This document shows, one piece after another, positions 54,964 to 63,201 of a stretch of 64,000 nucleotides of DNA. The stretch is from Telmatospirillum sp. (GTDB lineage: Bacteria; Pseudomonadota; Alphaproteobacteria; CACIAM-22H2). The position numbers were made by a program, and so were the translations under genes. Under the pieces are notes generated by a model, which made no database searches, was not told the DNA's origin, and was given only the letters and a program-made list of their open reading frames with translations. Each line of letters opens with the position of its first letter. Within the stretch, counting starts at the first letter, position 1. Location of the stretch: contig JADCGL010000024.1 of assembly GCA_020248985.1 (NCBI GenBank), positions 1-64,000 on the forward strand. The letters run 5' to 3'.

Positions 54964-55191
54964 ATGTCGGTGACCATCCTCGATCTCAAAGGTCTCAATT
55001 GCCCGCTGCCGGTGCTGCGCGCCAAAAAGGCGATGGCCGGCTTGCCTGCGGGTGCCGCCTTGCAGGTGCTGGCGACGGATCCGGGTGCGGTGCGCGATTT
55101 CGAGGCCTTGTGCCGCAACACCGGGGCCACGCTCGAAAAGCTCGTCGAGCAGGACGGCGTGTTCGTGTTCGACATTCGCAAGAGCGCCTAG
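54964..55191 (+). CDS. TusA-family sulfurtransferase
   Basis: 75 residues. The TusA signature LKGLNCPLPVLRAKKA has the sulfur-carrying Cys in a CPxP motif, followed by the DPGAVRDFEALC segment. ATG at 54964 is chosen because AGGAA lies eight bases upstream; an ATG at 54955 would add three residues. Divergent from the YeeE-type transporter by 119 bp, it probably accepts the sulfane sulfur from imported thiosulfate or from sulfide oxidation. Confidence 0.88.
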   Translation: MSVTILDLKGLNCPLPVLRAKKAMAGLPAGAALQVLATDPGAVRDFEALCRNTGATLEKLVEQDGVFVFDIRKSA

Positions 55192-55197
55192 ACCGCG

Positions 55198-56088
55198 TTG
55201 ACCAGCCTTGCCGCCCGGCGCGAAGGCCTGTGGCTGCTGGCCGCGTTGGCGCTTCTTTGGGGCGTCAACTGGCCGGCCATGAAGCTTGCCGTGGCCGAGA
55301 CGGGGCCGTGGACCTTCCGCACGATCTGTCTATACGTCGGTGCTGCCGGCCTGTTCGCGGTAGGCTATCTGCGCGGCCTCGATCTGCGCTTGCCGCGCGG
55401 CCGGTTTTTGGCGTTGGCAGCGGCTTCGTTCCTCAACATCACGATCTGGCACGTGACCTCGGCCTACGGGCTTGTCGTGATGTCGGCCGGGCGCGCGGTG
55501 CTGGTGGCGTTCACGATGCCGCTCTGGGCATCGCTGCTGGGGGCCTTGCTGCTCGGCGAGCGTTTGGACTTGCGCAAGATCGGCGCACTTCTGTGCGGCG
55601 TTGCCGGCCTTGGGCTATTGGCGCTGCCGGCGGGCGACGCGTTGGCGCAGTCGCCTTTGGGGCTCGCCTTGATGCTGTCGGCCGCGATCGGCTGGGCCAC
55701 CGGCACAGTTGCGGTCAAGGCGATGCGTTTCGAGATGTCGGCCGTCACGCTCACGGCATGGCAGTTGGCGATCGGCGGCGTTCCGGTGTTCGTAGGCATG
55801 CTGGTTTTCGAAGGCGGCGGGGCAGGTTTTGCGCACGGCATGCCGTCGCTGCCGTCGCTCGTCGGGCTCGTCTACGCCGCGACCGTGCCGATGATTTTCT
55901 GCCATTGGGCGTGGTATCGCGTGCTGGAGATCCTGCCCGCATCTCTCGCCTCGATCGGCACGCTCGCGGTTCCGGTCGTGGGCGTGCTGAGTTCGGCCGT
56001 GCTGCTCGGCGAAGCGCTGGGCTGGACGGAAATCGCCGCGATGGCCTGCGTCGTGGCGGCACTGGCGCTGGCGCTGCTACAGTTCTGA
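55198..56088 (+). CDS. EamA/DMT-family transporter
   Basis: 296 residues with ten helices in two EamA repeats. Landmarks: LLWGVNWPAMKLAV in helix 1, a first-repeat end of LLLGERLDLRKIGALLCGVAGL, and second-repeat VLLGEALGWTEIAAMACVVAAL. The TTG at 55198, six bases after the tusA stop, is the likely start. The family exports amino acids, purines or other metabolites; co-transcription with tusA is possible but a shared function is not evident. Confidence 0.82.
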   Translation: MTSLAARREGLWLLAALALLWGVNWPAMKLAVAETGPWTFRTICLYVGAAGLFAVGYLRGLDLRLPRGRFLALAAASFLNITIWHVTSAYGLVVMSAGRAVLVAFTMPLWASLLGALLLGERLDLRKIGALLCGVAGLGLLALPAGDALAQSPLGLALMLSAAIGWATGTVAVKAMRFEMSAVTLTAWQLAIGGVPVFVGMLVFEGGGAGFAHGMPSLPSLVGLVYAATVPMIFCHWAWYRVLEILPASLASIGTLAVPVVGVLSSAVLLGEALGWTEIAAMACVVAALALALLQF

Positions 56089-56091
56089 GAT

Positions 56092-56736
56092 CTAGTCGGC
56101 GGCGATGTCGGCAGCCGCGGCTTTTGCGGCTTCGTCTTTGGCCGCCTGGCGTGCCGCGGCTTTGCGCGACTGGCGGCGATGCACAAAATAGACGATCGCC
56201 GACGAGCCGACGAAGACACCGAGCATCACGTAGAGGAAAAGGTGCACCACGTCGCCCAGCATGGCTTCGAGCGCGCGGCCGAACATATAGCCGATTCCGA
56301 CGAACGACGCGGCCCATACGAAAGCCGCCACGAAATTGAGGGCGGCAAAGCGCAGCGGATCGATGCGCGCCACGCCCATGGCGAACGACGCGAAATTGCG
56401 CACGCCGTAGATGAAGCGGAACGACAGGATGAACCACGTGTCGTAGCGCTTCAGCATTTCGAGCGCACCGTCCACGCCTGCGCGCCATTTCGGGCGCCGC
56501 TCGAGCATTTGGCTGCCGTAGCGCCGCCCGATCCAGAACCACATCTGGTCGCCGGCGAAACTGCCGAACCAGGCCACGAGCAGCAGCACCCAGACATTTA
56601 ACGCGCCTTGCTGGGCAGCAGCCCCCGCAAACAGCACGAAAGTTTCGCCTTCGAAGAAGGTCCACAGGAAAATGATCGCGTAGACCAGTGTGCCGTACTC
56701 GGCGATCAAAGCATGGATATCGGCCGGGGGTTCCAA
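56092..56736 (-). CDS. DedA-family membrane protein
   Basis: 214 residues. The family motif FEGETFVLFAGAAAQQG and the FAGDQMWFWIGRRYG segment with its Arg are clear, followed by RFIYGVRNFASFAMG. DedA proteins act in membrane lipid flipping and envelope homeostasis. A charged, Ala/Lys-rich cytoplasmic tail (about the last 25 residues) follows the last helix. It converges with the EamA gene with three bases between stops. Confidence 0.88.
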   Translation of the reverse strand: MEPPADIHALIAEYGTLVYAIIFLWTFFEGETFVLFAGAAAQQGALNVWVLLLVAWFGSFAGDQMWFWIGRRYGSQMLERRPKWRAGVDGALEMLKRYDTWFILSFRFIYGVRNFASFAMGVARIDPLRFAALNFVAAFVWAASFVGIGYMFGRALEAMLGDVVHLFLYVMLGVFVGSSAIVYFVHRRQSRKAAARQAAKDEAAKAAAADIAAD

Positions 56737-56887
56737 ATGTCAGTCCTTGTGCAGAGCCGGGCCTTGGGTCGCGCCAGCCCTTAGGTCGAGATTGTCGGTG
56801 GCCGTTTATGCTATAAGAAGGACAAGGACGTTATCACGTTCCGGCTCTGGGAAAAGGGGGCGGAATGCGGGATTTGGGAGACGGACG

Positions 56888-57145
56888 ATGGCGCGCAGCG
56901 GTATTTCGGCACTGGCAACGGCATTCGCGATCGCAGGTGCGGTGGGGCTCTGCAGCAATCCGGCCGCCGCGGCAGACGATCCGCGCGCCAACAATTCGCC
57001 GCCCAAGGTCAACAAAGAAGCGGACGAACTCAACACGCGCAATCCGCGCGTATTCCATGCCGGGCCCGGCAAGCCCTTGTCGGGCAATGTGTGGACAGCC
57101 CCGTCGTCGGTGCCGAAAAAGCCAGCGGCCGACGCCAAGAATTGA
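56888..57145 (+). CDS. Small secreted protein of unknown function
   Basis: 85 residues. A signal peptide (ISALATAFAIAGAVGLCSNPAAAA, cleaved near residue 29) precedes a short, polar, Pro/Asn/Lys-rich mature part of about 55 residues. ATG at 56888 follows GGGAGACGG. No domain is recognised. It is divergent from dedA and convergent with a lipoprotein gene nine bases away. Confidence 0.6.
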   Translation: MARSGISALATAFAIAGAVGLCSNPAAAADDPRANNSPPKVNKEADELNTRNPRVFHAGPGKPLSGNVWTAPSSVPKKPAADAKN

Positions 57146-57154
57146 GTCGATCGA

Positions 57155-57559
57155 TCAGGGTGCTGCGATTCGCGCGGGGCGCGCCGCGTCGGTGCATTCG
57201 GTAACGCCGCCGAGCGTGCGGATGCAGCGATATTGCGCGTTCGGATCGGGCAGTTTGCCCGGCAGTGGCGTTTCGTTGTAGCGCGCCATCTGGTCGCAAA
57301 TGAGTTTGCGGTCGCCGGTCAGGAAAATCTCGTCGCAGCGCCCAGGCAGGAAGTTTGGGCCGACCAGCATCGCAGCCCCGACCACGCCGGGCGTGACGAT
57401 AGCGTTCACATAGGGCGCCGCGAAGTTGCTGACCTTCTCAGGCACGGCCGAAAGCGGCGGACTGCCCTGGAAACTCGGCGTTTTGGTGCAGGCAGCCAAG
57501 GCGATGCCGGCAAGGCCGGCTGCCAAAAACGCGCGGGTGCGATGATTTATCTTCAACAT
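57155..57559 (-). CDS. Small lipoprotein of unknown function
   Basis: 134 residues. The lipobox is GIALAAC, so Cys23 is likely the lipidated residue. The mature part has three further Cys (in GRCDEI, LICDQM and YRCIRTLGGVTEC) that may form disulfides. Upstream bases 57560-57595 are AT-rich (TATTTAAAATTTATCC) against the GC-rich background and probably hold its promoter. Function unknown. Confidence 0.7.
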   Translation of the reverse strand: MLKINHRTRAFLAAGLAGIALAACTKTPSFQGSPPLSAVPEKVSNFAAPYVNAIVTPGVVGAAMLVGPNFLPGRCDEIFLTGDRKLICDQMARYNETPLPGKLPDPNAQYRCIRTLGGVTECTDAARPARIAAP

Positions 57560-57635
57560 ATTTAAAATTTATCCTAAATGTCTTAACAATTCATGAAGGG
57601 CGACGAAAAATCCGCCTTTCGCGCCCCGGCGGATC

Positions 57636-59330
57636 TCAGACCCCAAAATCGATGCGCGCGGCGGGCAAGGTGAGAATAGCCGCCGTATCGCGCGCCGGGG
57701 TGCTTTCGAGCCGCAGCGTGCCGCCATGCAGGGAAGCGAACATCGCGGCGAGCGGCAGGCCGAGCCCGGTGTCTTGGCGATTGCGCGCATTCTGGGTGGC
57801 GGGCGTTTCGAACGGCCGCAAGGCGCGCGCGATATCCTGCGCCGACATGCCCGGACCGCGATCGGCGACGCTGACGACGAGGTCGCCTTGCGGCGACAAG
57901 CGCGCGACGATCCGGACAACACGATCTTCGCCGGCGAATTTCACGGCGTTGACGGTCAGATTGAGCAGCAGTTGGATCAGGGCGCGGCGGTCGGCGAATA
58001 TCCGTACGCCCGGCGGCGTTTCGTCGTCGAAGACCAGCGTCGCACCCTCGTGCTGCGCACGGCTGGCGGCCAGGCGCAGCGTGTCGCCGACGAGTTCGAA
58101 GAGCGCAAAATGCGCCTCGTCGAGAACCCATTTCCCGGCCTCGATCTTCGAAACGTCGAGAATGTTGTTCACGACGCCCAGCAGATGCTCGGCACTGTGC
58201 AGGATGTCGGCGGCGTAGCCGCGATAGCGCGGCTGGCCGACCGGTCCCAGCATCTCGCCTTCGATCATCTGCGAAAAGCCGATGATTGCGTTCAGCGGCG
58301 TCCGGATTTCGTGGCTCATATGTGCGAGGAAATCCGATTTGCGTCGGTTGGCCAGCGTCTCGCGCTCTGCGGTCGTTTCCATCGCGCGCAGCATCGCCAA
58401 TTCGTGCGTATGCCGGGCGTTGAGCAGCAGCACCGCGACGCCCAAGCACAGGATCGCAGCCGTCGCACCGCCGACGATGTCGCGCTTCTGTCGCCACTCG
58501 GCGAGGACGGAATCTTCATTGATCGCCGCTTCGACGGCCACTGGCGCGTTCGCCAATCGCCGGAACGCGGTGAAACGCACGACGCCGTCGATCGGCGACG
58601 GACCGACGAAATCCACGACCCCGGATGCGCCTTTTGCCGGCGCCGCGACACGCGGGGCGGCGAGCAGGTCCGTTTCGGGGAAGCGCGCCAGCACAGTGCC
58701 GTCTTCGAGCGTGATCGCGACGACGTCGGCGCCCAGTGCGCGGAAAAAACGTTCGAAATAGCCCGGATCGATGGTTGCAGCGAGCACGCCTGCAAACGCA
58801 CCGTCCTTGCCGCGAATGCCGCGCGAGACCGGGATTGCAACCTGATTGTCGGGACGGCGGGCCACGGGCGGGCTCAGCAACAGACCGAGACTGTGATCGG
58901 CGCGGTGCGCCGCAAAGTAAGGTCGGTCGCTGAGGTCGACCGGAAGCGGATAGGGTTGGCCCGCGCGCATCGCAAGATGGCCCGTGCGGTCGATGACGCC
59001 GATGCCGCGCAAAGCGCCGGTGCCGGCTTGAATCTGGTTCAGCGCTTCGTTGAGGGCGGCCCCGTCGCGCGTCAATTCGATGTAGTCGTCGCCGGGCGAC
59101 GCGTCGAGCGAGCGCATGACGAGATCGATCGAGCCCACAACCTGCTGGACATGGGCCGCCGCCGCTGCGGCAAGAGCGTTGGTGCGCAATGTGGCTGCCG
59201 CGACGATCGCCCGCCTTTCGGCGGCAAGTCCGATCGATACGGCAATAACTACAATAAACAAGAGTATAATTGATGCGATGGCTGAGAGGCGTCGATAGAC
59301 CCACATCCGGCGGGCCGCTTCAGCGATCAT
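57636..59330 (-). CDS. Membrane sensor histidine kinase with periplasmic Cache-like domain (orphan)
   Basis: 564 residues. Helix 1 (about 15-36) and helix 2 (about 280-300) flank a periplasmic sensor of Cache type (RPYFAAHR and GRGIRGKDGAFAGVLAA-like segments). HisKA: HMSHEIRTPLNAIIGFSQMI with the phosphorylated His. HATPase: LLNLTVNAVKFA (N box), VADRGPGM (G1) and DTGLGLPLA (G2). No response regulator is adjacent. ATG at 59330 is preferred over an upstream TTG. The 169-bp space upstream (59331-59499) has no clear feature. Confidence 0.88.
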   Translation of the reverse strand: MIAEAARRMWVYRRLSAIASIILLFIVVIAVSIGLAAERRAIVAAATLRTNALAAAAAAHVQQVVGSIDLVMRSLDASPGDDYIELTRDGAALNEALNQIQAGTGALRGIGVIDRTGHLAMRAGQPYPLPVDLSDRPYFAAHRADHSLGLLLSPPVARRPDNQVAIPVSRGIRGKDGAFAGVLAATIDPGYFERFFRALGADVVAITLEDGTVLARFPETDLLAAPRVAAPAKGASGVVDFVGPSPIDGVVRFTAFRRLANAPVAVEAAINEDSVLAEWRQKRDIVGGATAAILCLGVAVLLLNARHTHELAMLRAMETTAERETLANRRKSDFLAHMSHEIRTPLNAIIGFSQMIEGEMLGPVGQPRYRGYAADILHSAEHLLGVVNNILDVSKIEAGKWVLDEAHFALFELVGDTLRLAASRAQHEGATLVFDDETPPGVRIFADRRALIQLLLNLTVNAVKFAGEDRVVRIVARLSPQGDLVVSVADRGPGMSAQDIARALRPFETPATQNARNRQDTGLGLPLAAMFASLHGGTLRLESTPARDTAAILTLPAARIDFGV

Positions 59331-59499
59331 AACCAATTCAAAACACGCAGAAATTCAAGCATCTGAGGTGCTGCTTTGGGTTTGCACGAGTGGTCGGCGC
59401 CGAAGGCGTCGGCAAACTCAATGACTACATAGGTATAACACAATAATAGTCGATCTGTCGCGCGTACGCATCAGAATCATTGATAATCAGGGAGCCGCG

Positions 59500-60279
59500 C
59501 TAGCGCTCGCGCCGGTATCGATCCAAGTCGCTGAGGAACCGGTCGAAAGCGGCTTTCGGCGTCAGGCCCGTCGCGGCCTCGAAGCGCACGACCTCCTGCA
59601 GCGTCAGTTTTTTGACCGGCGCAAACAGGCTGTCGAACAGGTTGAGGAACTCGTCTTTGCCGAACTGCGCCACGTCGAGTCCGTCGCCGAGCTGCACGTA
59701 TTTGTTCGGCGCAAGGCTCACCGAGGTCTGTTTGTGCTGCATGATGCGCAAGAACCAATCGCGGCGTGTGTCGAATCGTTTGAAGGATTGGGCGATGCGC
59801 ACCAGCACCTGCCAGAAAATTGCCTGCGTGCGCGGATCGCCGTAGAAGGTCTCCCACGCGAACGCGTCGCCCGCTTTGTCGCGCATTTCGTCGAGCACGT
59901 GCGCGCAGGTGGCGTTCCAGTCGTTTTCGGCCTCGCCGATCAGCGCTTGCACAAAAAAGAAGAAATTGTGGAGAAGCGCGCGGTCGAGGCGCCGCGACTG
60001 GAAGAAATCGCCGAGCGGGTGCGCGACGAGCCTGCCGAATGCGTTGATGCGCCGATGCTGGTTCTGCGATTCGACGATCGAAGACACGACCTGGCCGAAA
60101 ACGGCGCGATAGAAATTCTCGATCTCGCCCGAGCTTTTCATCGCCTCGCCGATGCGCGCAATGTCGGCCGAATCGATCCTGCCGCCGTTCTTCGCGGCCG
60201 TCTCCTGCGCTGCCTTCGCGAATGCGTCGAGCATCGTGACGACGGCGTGGCGGATCAGCAGGGGTCCTTTTGCGAACAT
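59500..60279 (-). CDS. Conserved hypothetical cytosolic protein
   Basis: 259 residues, mostly helical by composition, no signal peptide or membrane segment. Distinct stretches are RIGEAMKSSGEIENFYRAV, LLHNFFFFVQAL and LAPNKYVQLGDGLDVAQFG. I do not recognise a domain. The ATG at 60279 is chosen because earlier residues in the frame are Arg/Pro-rich and read like a shadow of the divergent region. It is divergent from the PAS-like gene by 125 bp. Confidence 0.65.
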   Translation of the reverse strand: MFAKGPLLIRHAVVTMLDAFAKAAQETAAKNGGRIDSADIARIGEAMKSSGEIENFYRAVFGQVVSSIVESQNQHRRINAFGRLVAHPLGDFFQSRRLDRALLHNFFFFVQALIGEAENDWNATCAHVLDEMRDKAGDAFAWETFYGDPRTQAIFWQVLVRIAQSFKRFDTRRDWFLRIMQHKQTSVSLAPNKYVQLGDGLDVAQFGKDEFLNLFDSLFAPVKKLTLQEVVRFEAATGLTPKAAFDRFLSDLDRYRRER

Positions 60280-60404
60280 GACGGCGCAAAGTCTAGACCT
60301 TCCACGTGCGTCTTGGGAAATGTTCGTAACGGCCACTTCTGCACGGGTCGTTTCTTGGCTAACATGTGTTCGAGGGGTCCGCTTCGGGCGCCGGGGGATT
60401 GGGC

Positions 60405-61079
60405 ATGTCGGACAACGGCGAAGTTGAATTTGCAGGCGGGATCGCCGTTTTGGCGGCAGCACCGGGCCAAGCGCGTGCGGCCCGTCTGGTCTGGGCCGAC
60501 AGCGTGTTCGCGCAGGAATTTCCGGCTGCTGAAAGCGGTGCTGCGGCGTTCGGCGACGATGCGCCTGAAATGCTGCTGGCGGCGATCGACGGCATAGCCG
60601 AGGGGGCCGCTGTGGCGGTCGCATGTGCGCCGGCGATGCTTTTGGGCACGCGCTTCGAGGGCCCTTTGCGCGTGGTCGGGCTCGGCGGCGGCCGCATTCT
60701 GCTTGGCCTCGCCGTGGCAGCCGAGAACGAAGCCCAGGACGCCGAATCGCGATTGGCCGAAACGCTCGATGCGGTTCCGGTCGCGGCAGCCCTCGTTGCC
60801 GTCGCCGACGGCACGATCCTGTGGCTCAACGCGTCGTTCCGCGAATTGCTCGACGGCAGCGAGTTCGACCTGCTGGGAACGTCGCTGGCTGCGCATTTCG
60901 CATTGCCGGGTGCCTTCAAAACGCTGATCGCGGCGACCGGCAAGTTCGCGGCCTCGGCGCCGATGCCGACCCCGCTCAAGACGCTGTCGGGCGTCATGAC
61001 GCCGGTGGCGGCCACGGCCAAGCGCATGGCCTTCCGCGGCCAGGAAGCCGCCTTGGTCTGCCTGTCGCACGGATTTTAG
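60405..61079 (+). CDS. PAS-like domain protein
   Basis: 224 residues. The C-terminal half (about 120-224) begins ESRLAETLDAVPVAAALVAV and continues GTILWLNASFRELLDG, the usual opening of a PAS domain (an input strand followed by N-x-a-f/a-x-x-l). The N-terminal half is Ala/Gly-rich without a known domain. No kinase or cyclase output is attached, so it may act as a stand-alone ligand sensor or partner. GGGGGATTGGGC precedes the ATG. Confidence 0.55.
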   Translation: MSDNGEVEFAGGIAVLAAAPGQARAARLVWADSVFAQEFPAAESGAAAFGDDAPEMLLAAIDGIAEGAAVAVACAPAMLLGTRFEGPLRVVGLGGGRILLGLAVAAENEAQDAESRLAETLDAVPVAAALVAVADGTILWLNASFRELLDGSEFDLLGTSLAAHFALPGAFKTLIAATGKFAASAPMPTPLKTLSGVMTPVAATAKRMAFRGQEAALVCLSHGF

Positions 61080-61091
61080 GATAAAGCGGGC

Positions 61092-62162
61092 TTAGATTCC
61101 GGTCTTGCGCGCGGCGGCTTCGAGCTCGTCGATCAGCTGCATGCCCGGCACCACTTCCGAGCGCACGAATTCGAGCCGCTTGTTGGGGCCGCCGCTGGCC
61201 GACGGGAAACGGTCGCGCCACAGCTGCATCTTGACCGACAGGCCGCACAGCACGCCGCCGATCGACCGGTGGTTCGAGAACACCATGTCCTTCATGCGGC
61301 TGAAGCTGTCGGCGTTGATGTCGCGCCAGAAATCGGCGCTCTTGCGGTTGAAGGCCTCGAAGCGGCCGGTCAGCGAGATGATCACGCCCGACATCGACTC
61401 GCGCGTCTTGTCGAGCATCTGCTTCGACATGCGGTCGCCCTTGATCATCTGGTTGTCGTCGAGCGGCTTCACCCAGTCGAGGAAGCTCTGCACCTGCGGC
61501 ACCACCTTGTCGAGGCACGAGCGGAAATAGGCGAGTGACAGGAAGGTGTCGCCGTAGTCTTCGAGGAAGCGCGGGATCTCGGTCAGCGGCACGTTGAGCT
61601 TCTGAGACATCATGCGCAGATTCTTGAGCGCATCGTCGCGGTTGGGCGACGCGATCAGCTTCATGATGTCCGAAACGTCGTTCACTTCGAAGTCGGCAGT
61701 GCCGTAGATCTGCTGGATCAGCGGATGCGTGAACACCTTCATGTGGTCGGTGAGTTCGCGCCGCTTGGTGTCCGACAGCTGCAGGGCGGCCTTCTCGTCG
61801 ATGGGCAGATTGAGCGCCCGCAAGGCGACGCGCAGCGTGTACACGTCGAACGAGGGAATGCTGCTGAGGCTCTGCAGCAGCGGCATGTCGGCGCGCAGCT
61901 GCGCGCCGTAGCTCTGGAACACGCTGTTGAGCGCGTCGAGCGGCACCTGCGCGGATTTGTGGCCCTGGTCTTTGTAAAGCTCGACGACCGAATCGAGCCG
62001 AACGTTCTTGATCAGCCGCAGGCGCCGCAAGCCCGGCGTTTCGAGCGGGATGATGCTGAGCGGCAGAATGTGGAGCGCGTCTTGGCCCTCGGCATCGTAC
62101 TCGCCGACATTCATGTCGCCGGCAACCGCCGGGGGCGCTTCGGGTTCTTTAGCTTGTTCCAT
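61092..62162 (-). CDS. Conserved hypothetical protein linked to cheZ
   Basis: 356 residues, soluble and highly charged, probably alpha-helical. Notable segments are IPLETPGLRRLRLIKNVRLDS, FEVNDVSDIMKLIASPNRDD and KRLEFVRSEVVPGMQLIDEL. It follows cheZ on the same strand after 60 bp, suggesting co-expression. I do not recognise the family; a role around motility or chemotaxis signalling is inferred from position only. Confidence 0.65.
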   Translation of the reverse strand: MEQAKEPEAPPAVAGDMNVGEYDAEGQDALHILPLSIIPLETPGLRRLRLIKNVRLDSVVELYKDQGHKSAQVPLDALNSVFQSYGAQLRADMPLLQSLSSIPSFDVYTLRVALRALNLPIDEKAALQLSDTKRRELTDHMKVFTHPLIQQIYGTADFEVNDVSDIMKLIASPNRDDALKNLRMMSQKLNVPLTEIPRFLEDYGDTFLSLAYFRSCLDKVVPQVQSFLDWVKPLDDNQMIKGDRMSKQMLDKTRESMSGVIISLTGRFEAFNRKSADFWRDINADSFSRMKDMVFSNHRSIGGVLCGLSVKMQLWRDRFPSASGGPNKRLEFVRSEVVPGMQLIDELEAAARKTGI

Positions 62163-62222
62163 GATGAAGGCTTTTACGCCGTAAGAGGGGCAATGGCTAG
62201 CCCCGATATGGCGGCTTTCGGC

Positions 62223-63131
62223 TCAGTCGAAGAGCTTGTCGATGTCGGCCTGCGAGGCGGTCGCGCCGCTCGGCGCGGCTGCCGGCGGCGGTGCCGCTGC
62301 GGCTTTGGGGGCAGGTGCCGGTGCCGGAGGCGGTGCGGCGGCGGGGGCAGGGGCCGGCTTGGCGGCAGCTTGCGGCGGCGGCTCGGCGCGCGGGGCTGGC
62401 GCGTCGAAACCGGCCCCGGACAGAAGCGCATCGATCTCGTCTTGCGTGCGCCCTTCGCCCGGCATCGCAGGCCCGTTGAGCAAATGGGCGTTTGGGCGCG
62501 TGTCGGCGTTGGCGTCGGGCTTGGCGTCCGCGTTCGGCAGTTTGTCGAGGCCCCAGATCTCGACCATCGCGTTCACGCGCTGGTCGATGTAGCGCAGCGT
62601 GTTGACGACCTTCGAGATGCGCTGGCCCGTGATGTCCTGGAACGAGCAGGCCGTGAAGATTTCGGTCGCCTGGTCGGTCAGCACCTGGCCCGCCTCGGCA
62701 TGTTCTGCCGGCAGTTGGCCCGCGACTTCCATGATCCGCTCCGCGGCATTGAGAATGTCCGAGGTCGCGCGCTCGGTCGACGCGACGATTTGGTCGAGTT
62801 CGCTCGTGGCGCTGTTGATGCGGTTGTTGGCGATCGAGTCCTTGGCATCCTTGTTGTGGATCGACGCGATTTCGTTTTTGGCCGCCTGGATGTGGGCCGC
62901 CATGCTCTGCAGCTCGGCGCGCAGCACTTCGAGGCTCTGCGTTTCCTTGGCGCTCGCCATCTGCCGGATCGTCCATTCGCGGAACGAGGCGGCGATGCGC
63001 CGCGCCTCGTCGACCGCCACCACGCGCGTCCGCGCGTCGCGCGCGCGCAGAAAGGCGCGGCCGCGCGTGCTGTTCAGCAGCGCGTCTTCGATCGCGAAAT
63101 ATTCGTCGTCCGAAAGTTCGATTTTCGACAT
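62223..63131 (-). CDS. cheZ: Chemotaxis phosphatase CheZ with two CheY-binding-like peptides
   Basis: 302 residues. The long helical hairpin has the catalytic region IFTACSFQDITGQRISKVV, holding the Asp and Gln used to dephosphorylate CheY-P. The usual C-terminal CheY-docking peptide is present as SQADIDKLFD at residues 293-302, and a second, very similar TQDEIDALLSGAGFD lies at 229-243; a 49-residue Pro/Ala linker joins them. Both resemble the FliM N-terminal peptide as well. ATG at 63131. No other che or fli genes are in the window. Confidence 0.87.
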   Translation of the reverse strand: MSKIELSDDEYFAIEDALLNSTRGRAFLRARDARTRVVAVDEARRIAASFREWTIRQMASAKETQSLEVLRAELQSMAAHIQAAKNEIASIHNKDAKDSIANNRINSATSELDQIVASTERATSDILNAAERIMEVAGQLPAEHAEAGQVLTDQATEIFTACSFQDITGQRISKVVNTLRYIDQRVNAMVEIWGLDKLPNADAKPDANADTRPNAHLLNGPAMPGEGRTQDEIDALLSGAGFDAPAPRAEPPPQAAAKPAPAPAAAPPPAPAPAPKAAAAPPPAAAPSGATASQADIDKLFD

Positions 63132-63201
63132 TGCAGGTCCGCACGCGTTGAAGGGACAGAAAAGCGAGCCAGAAACTAGACTCGAAATAGCTAACTCGGA
63201 G

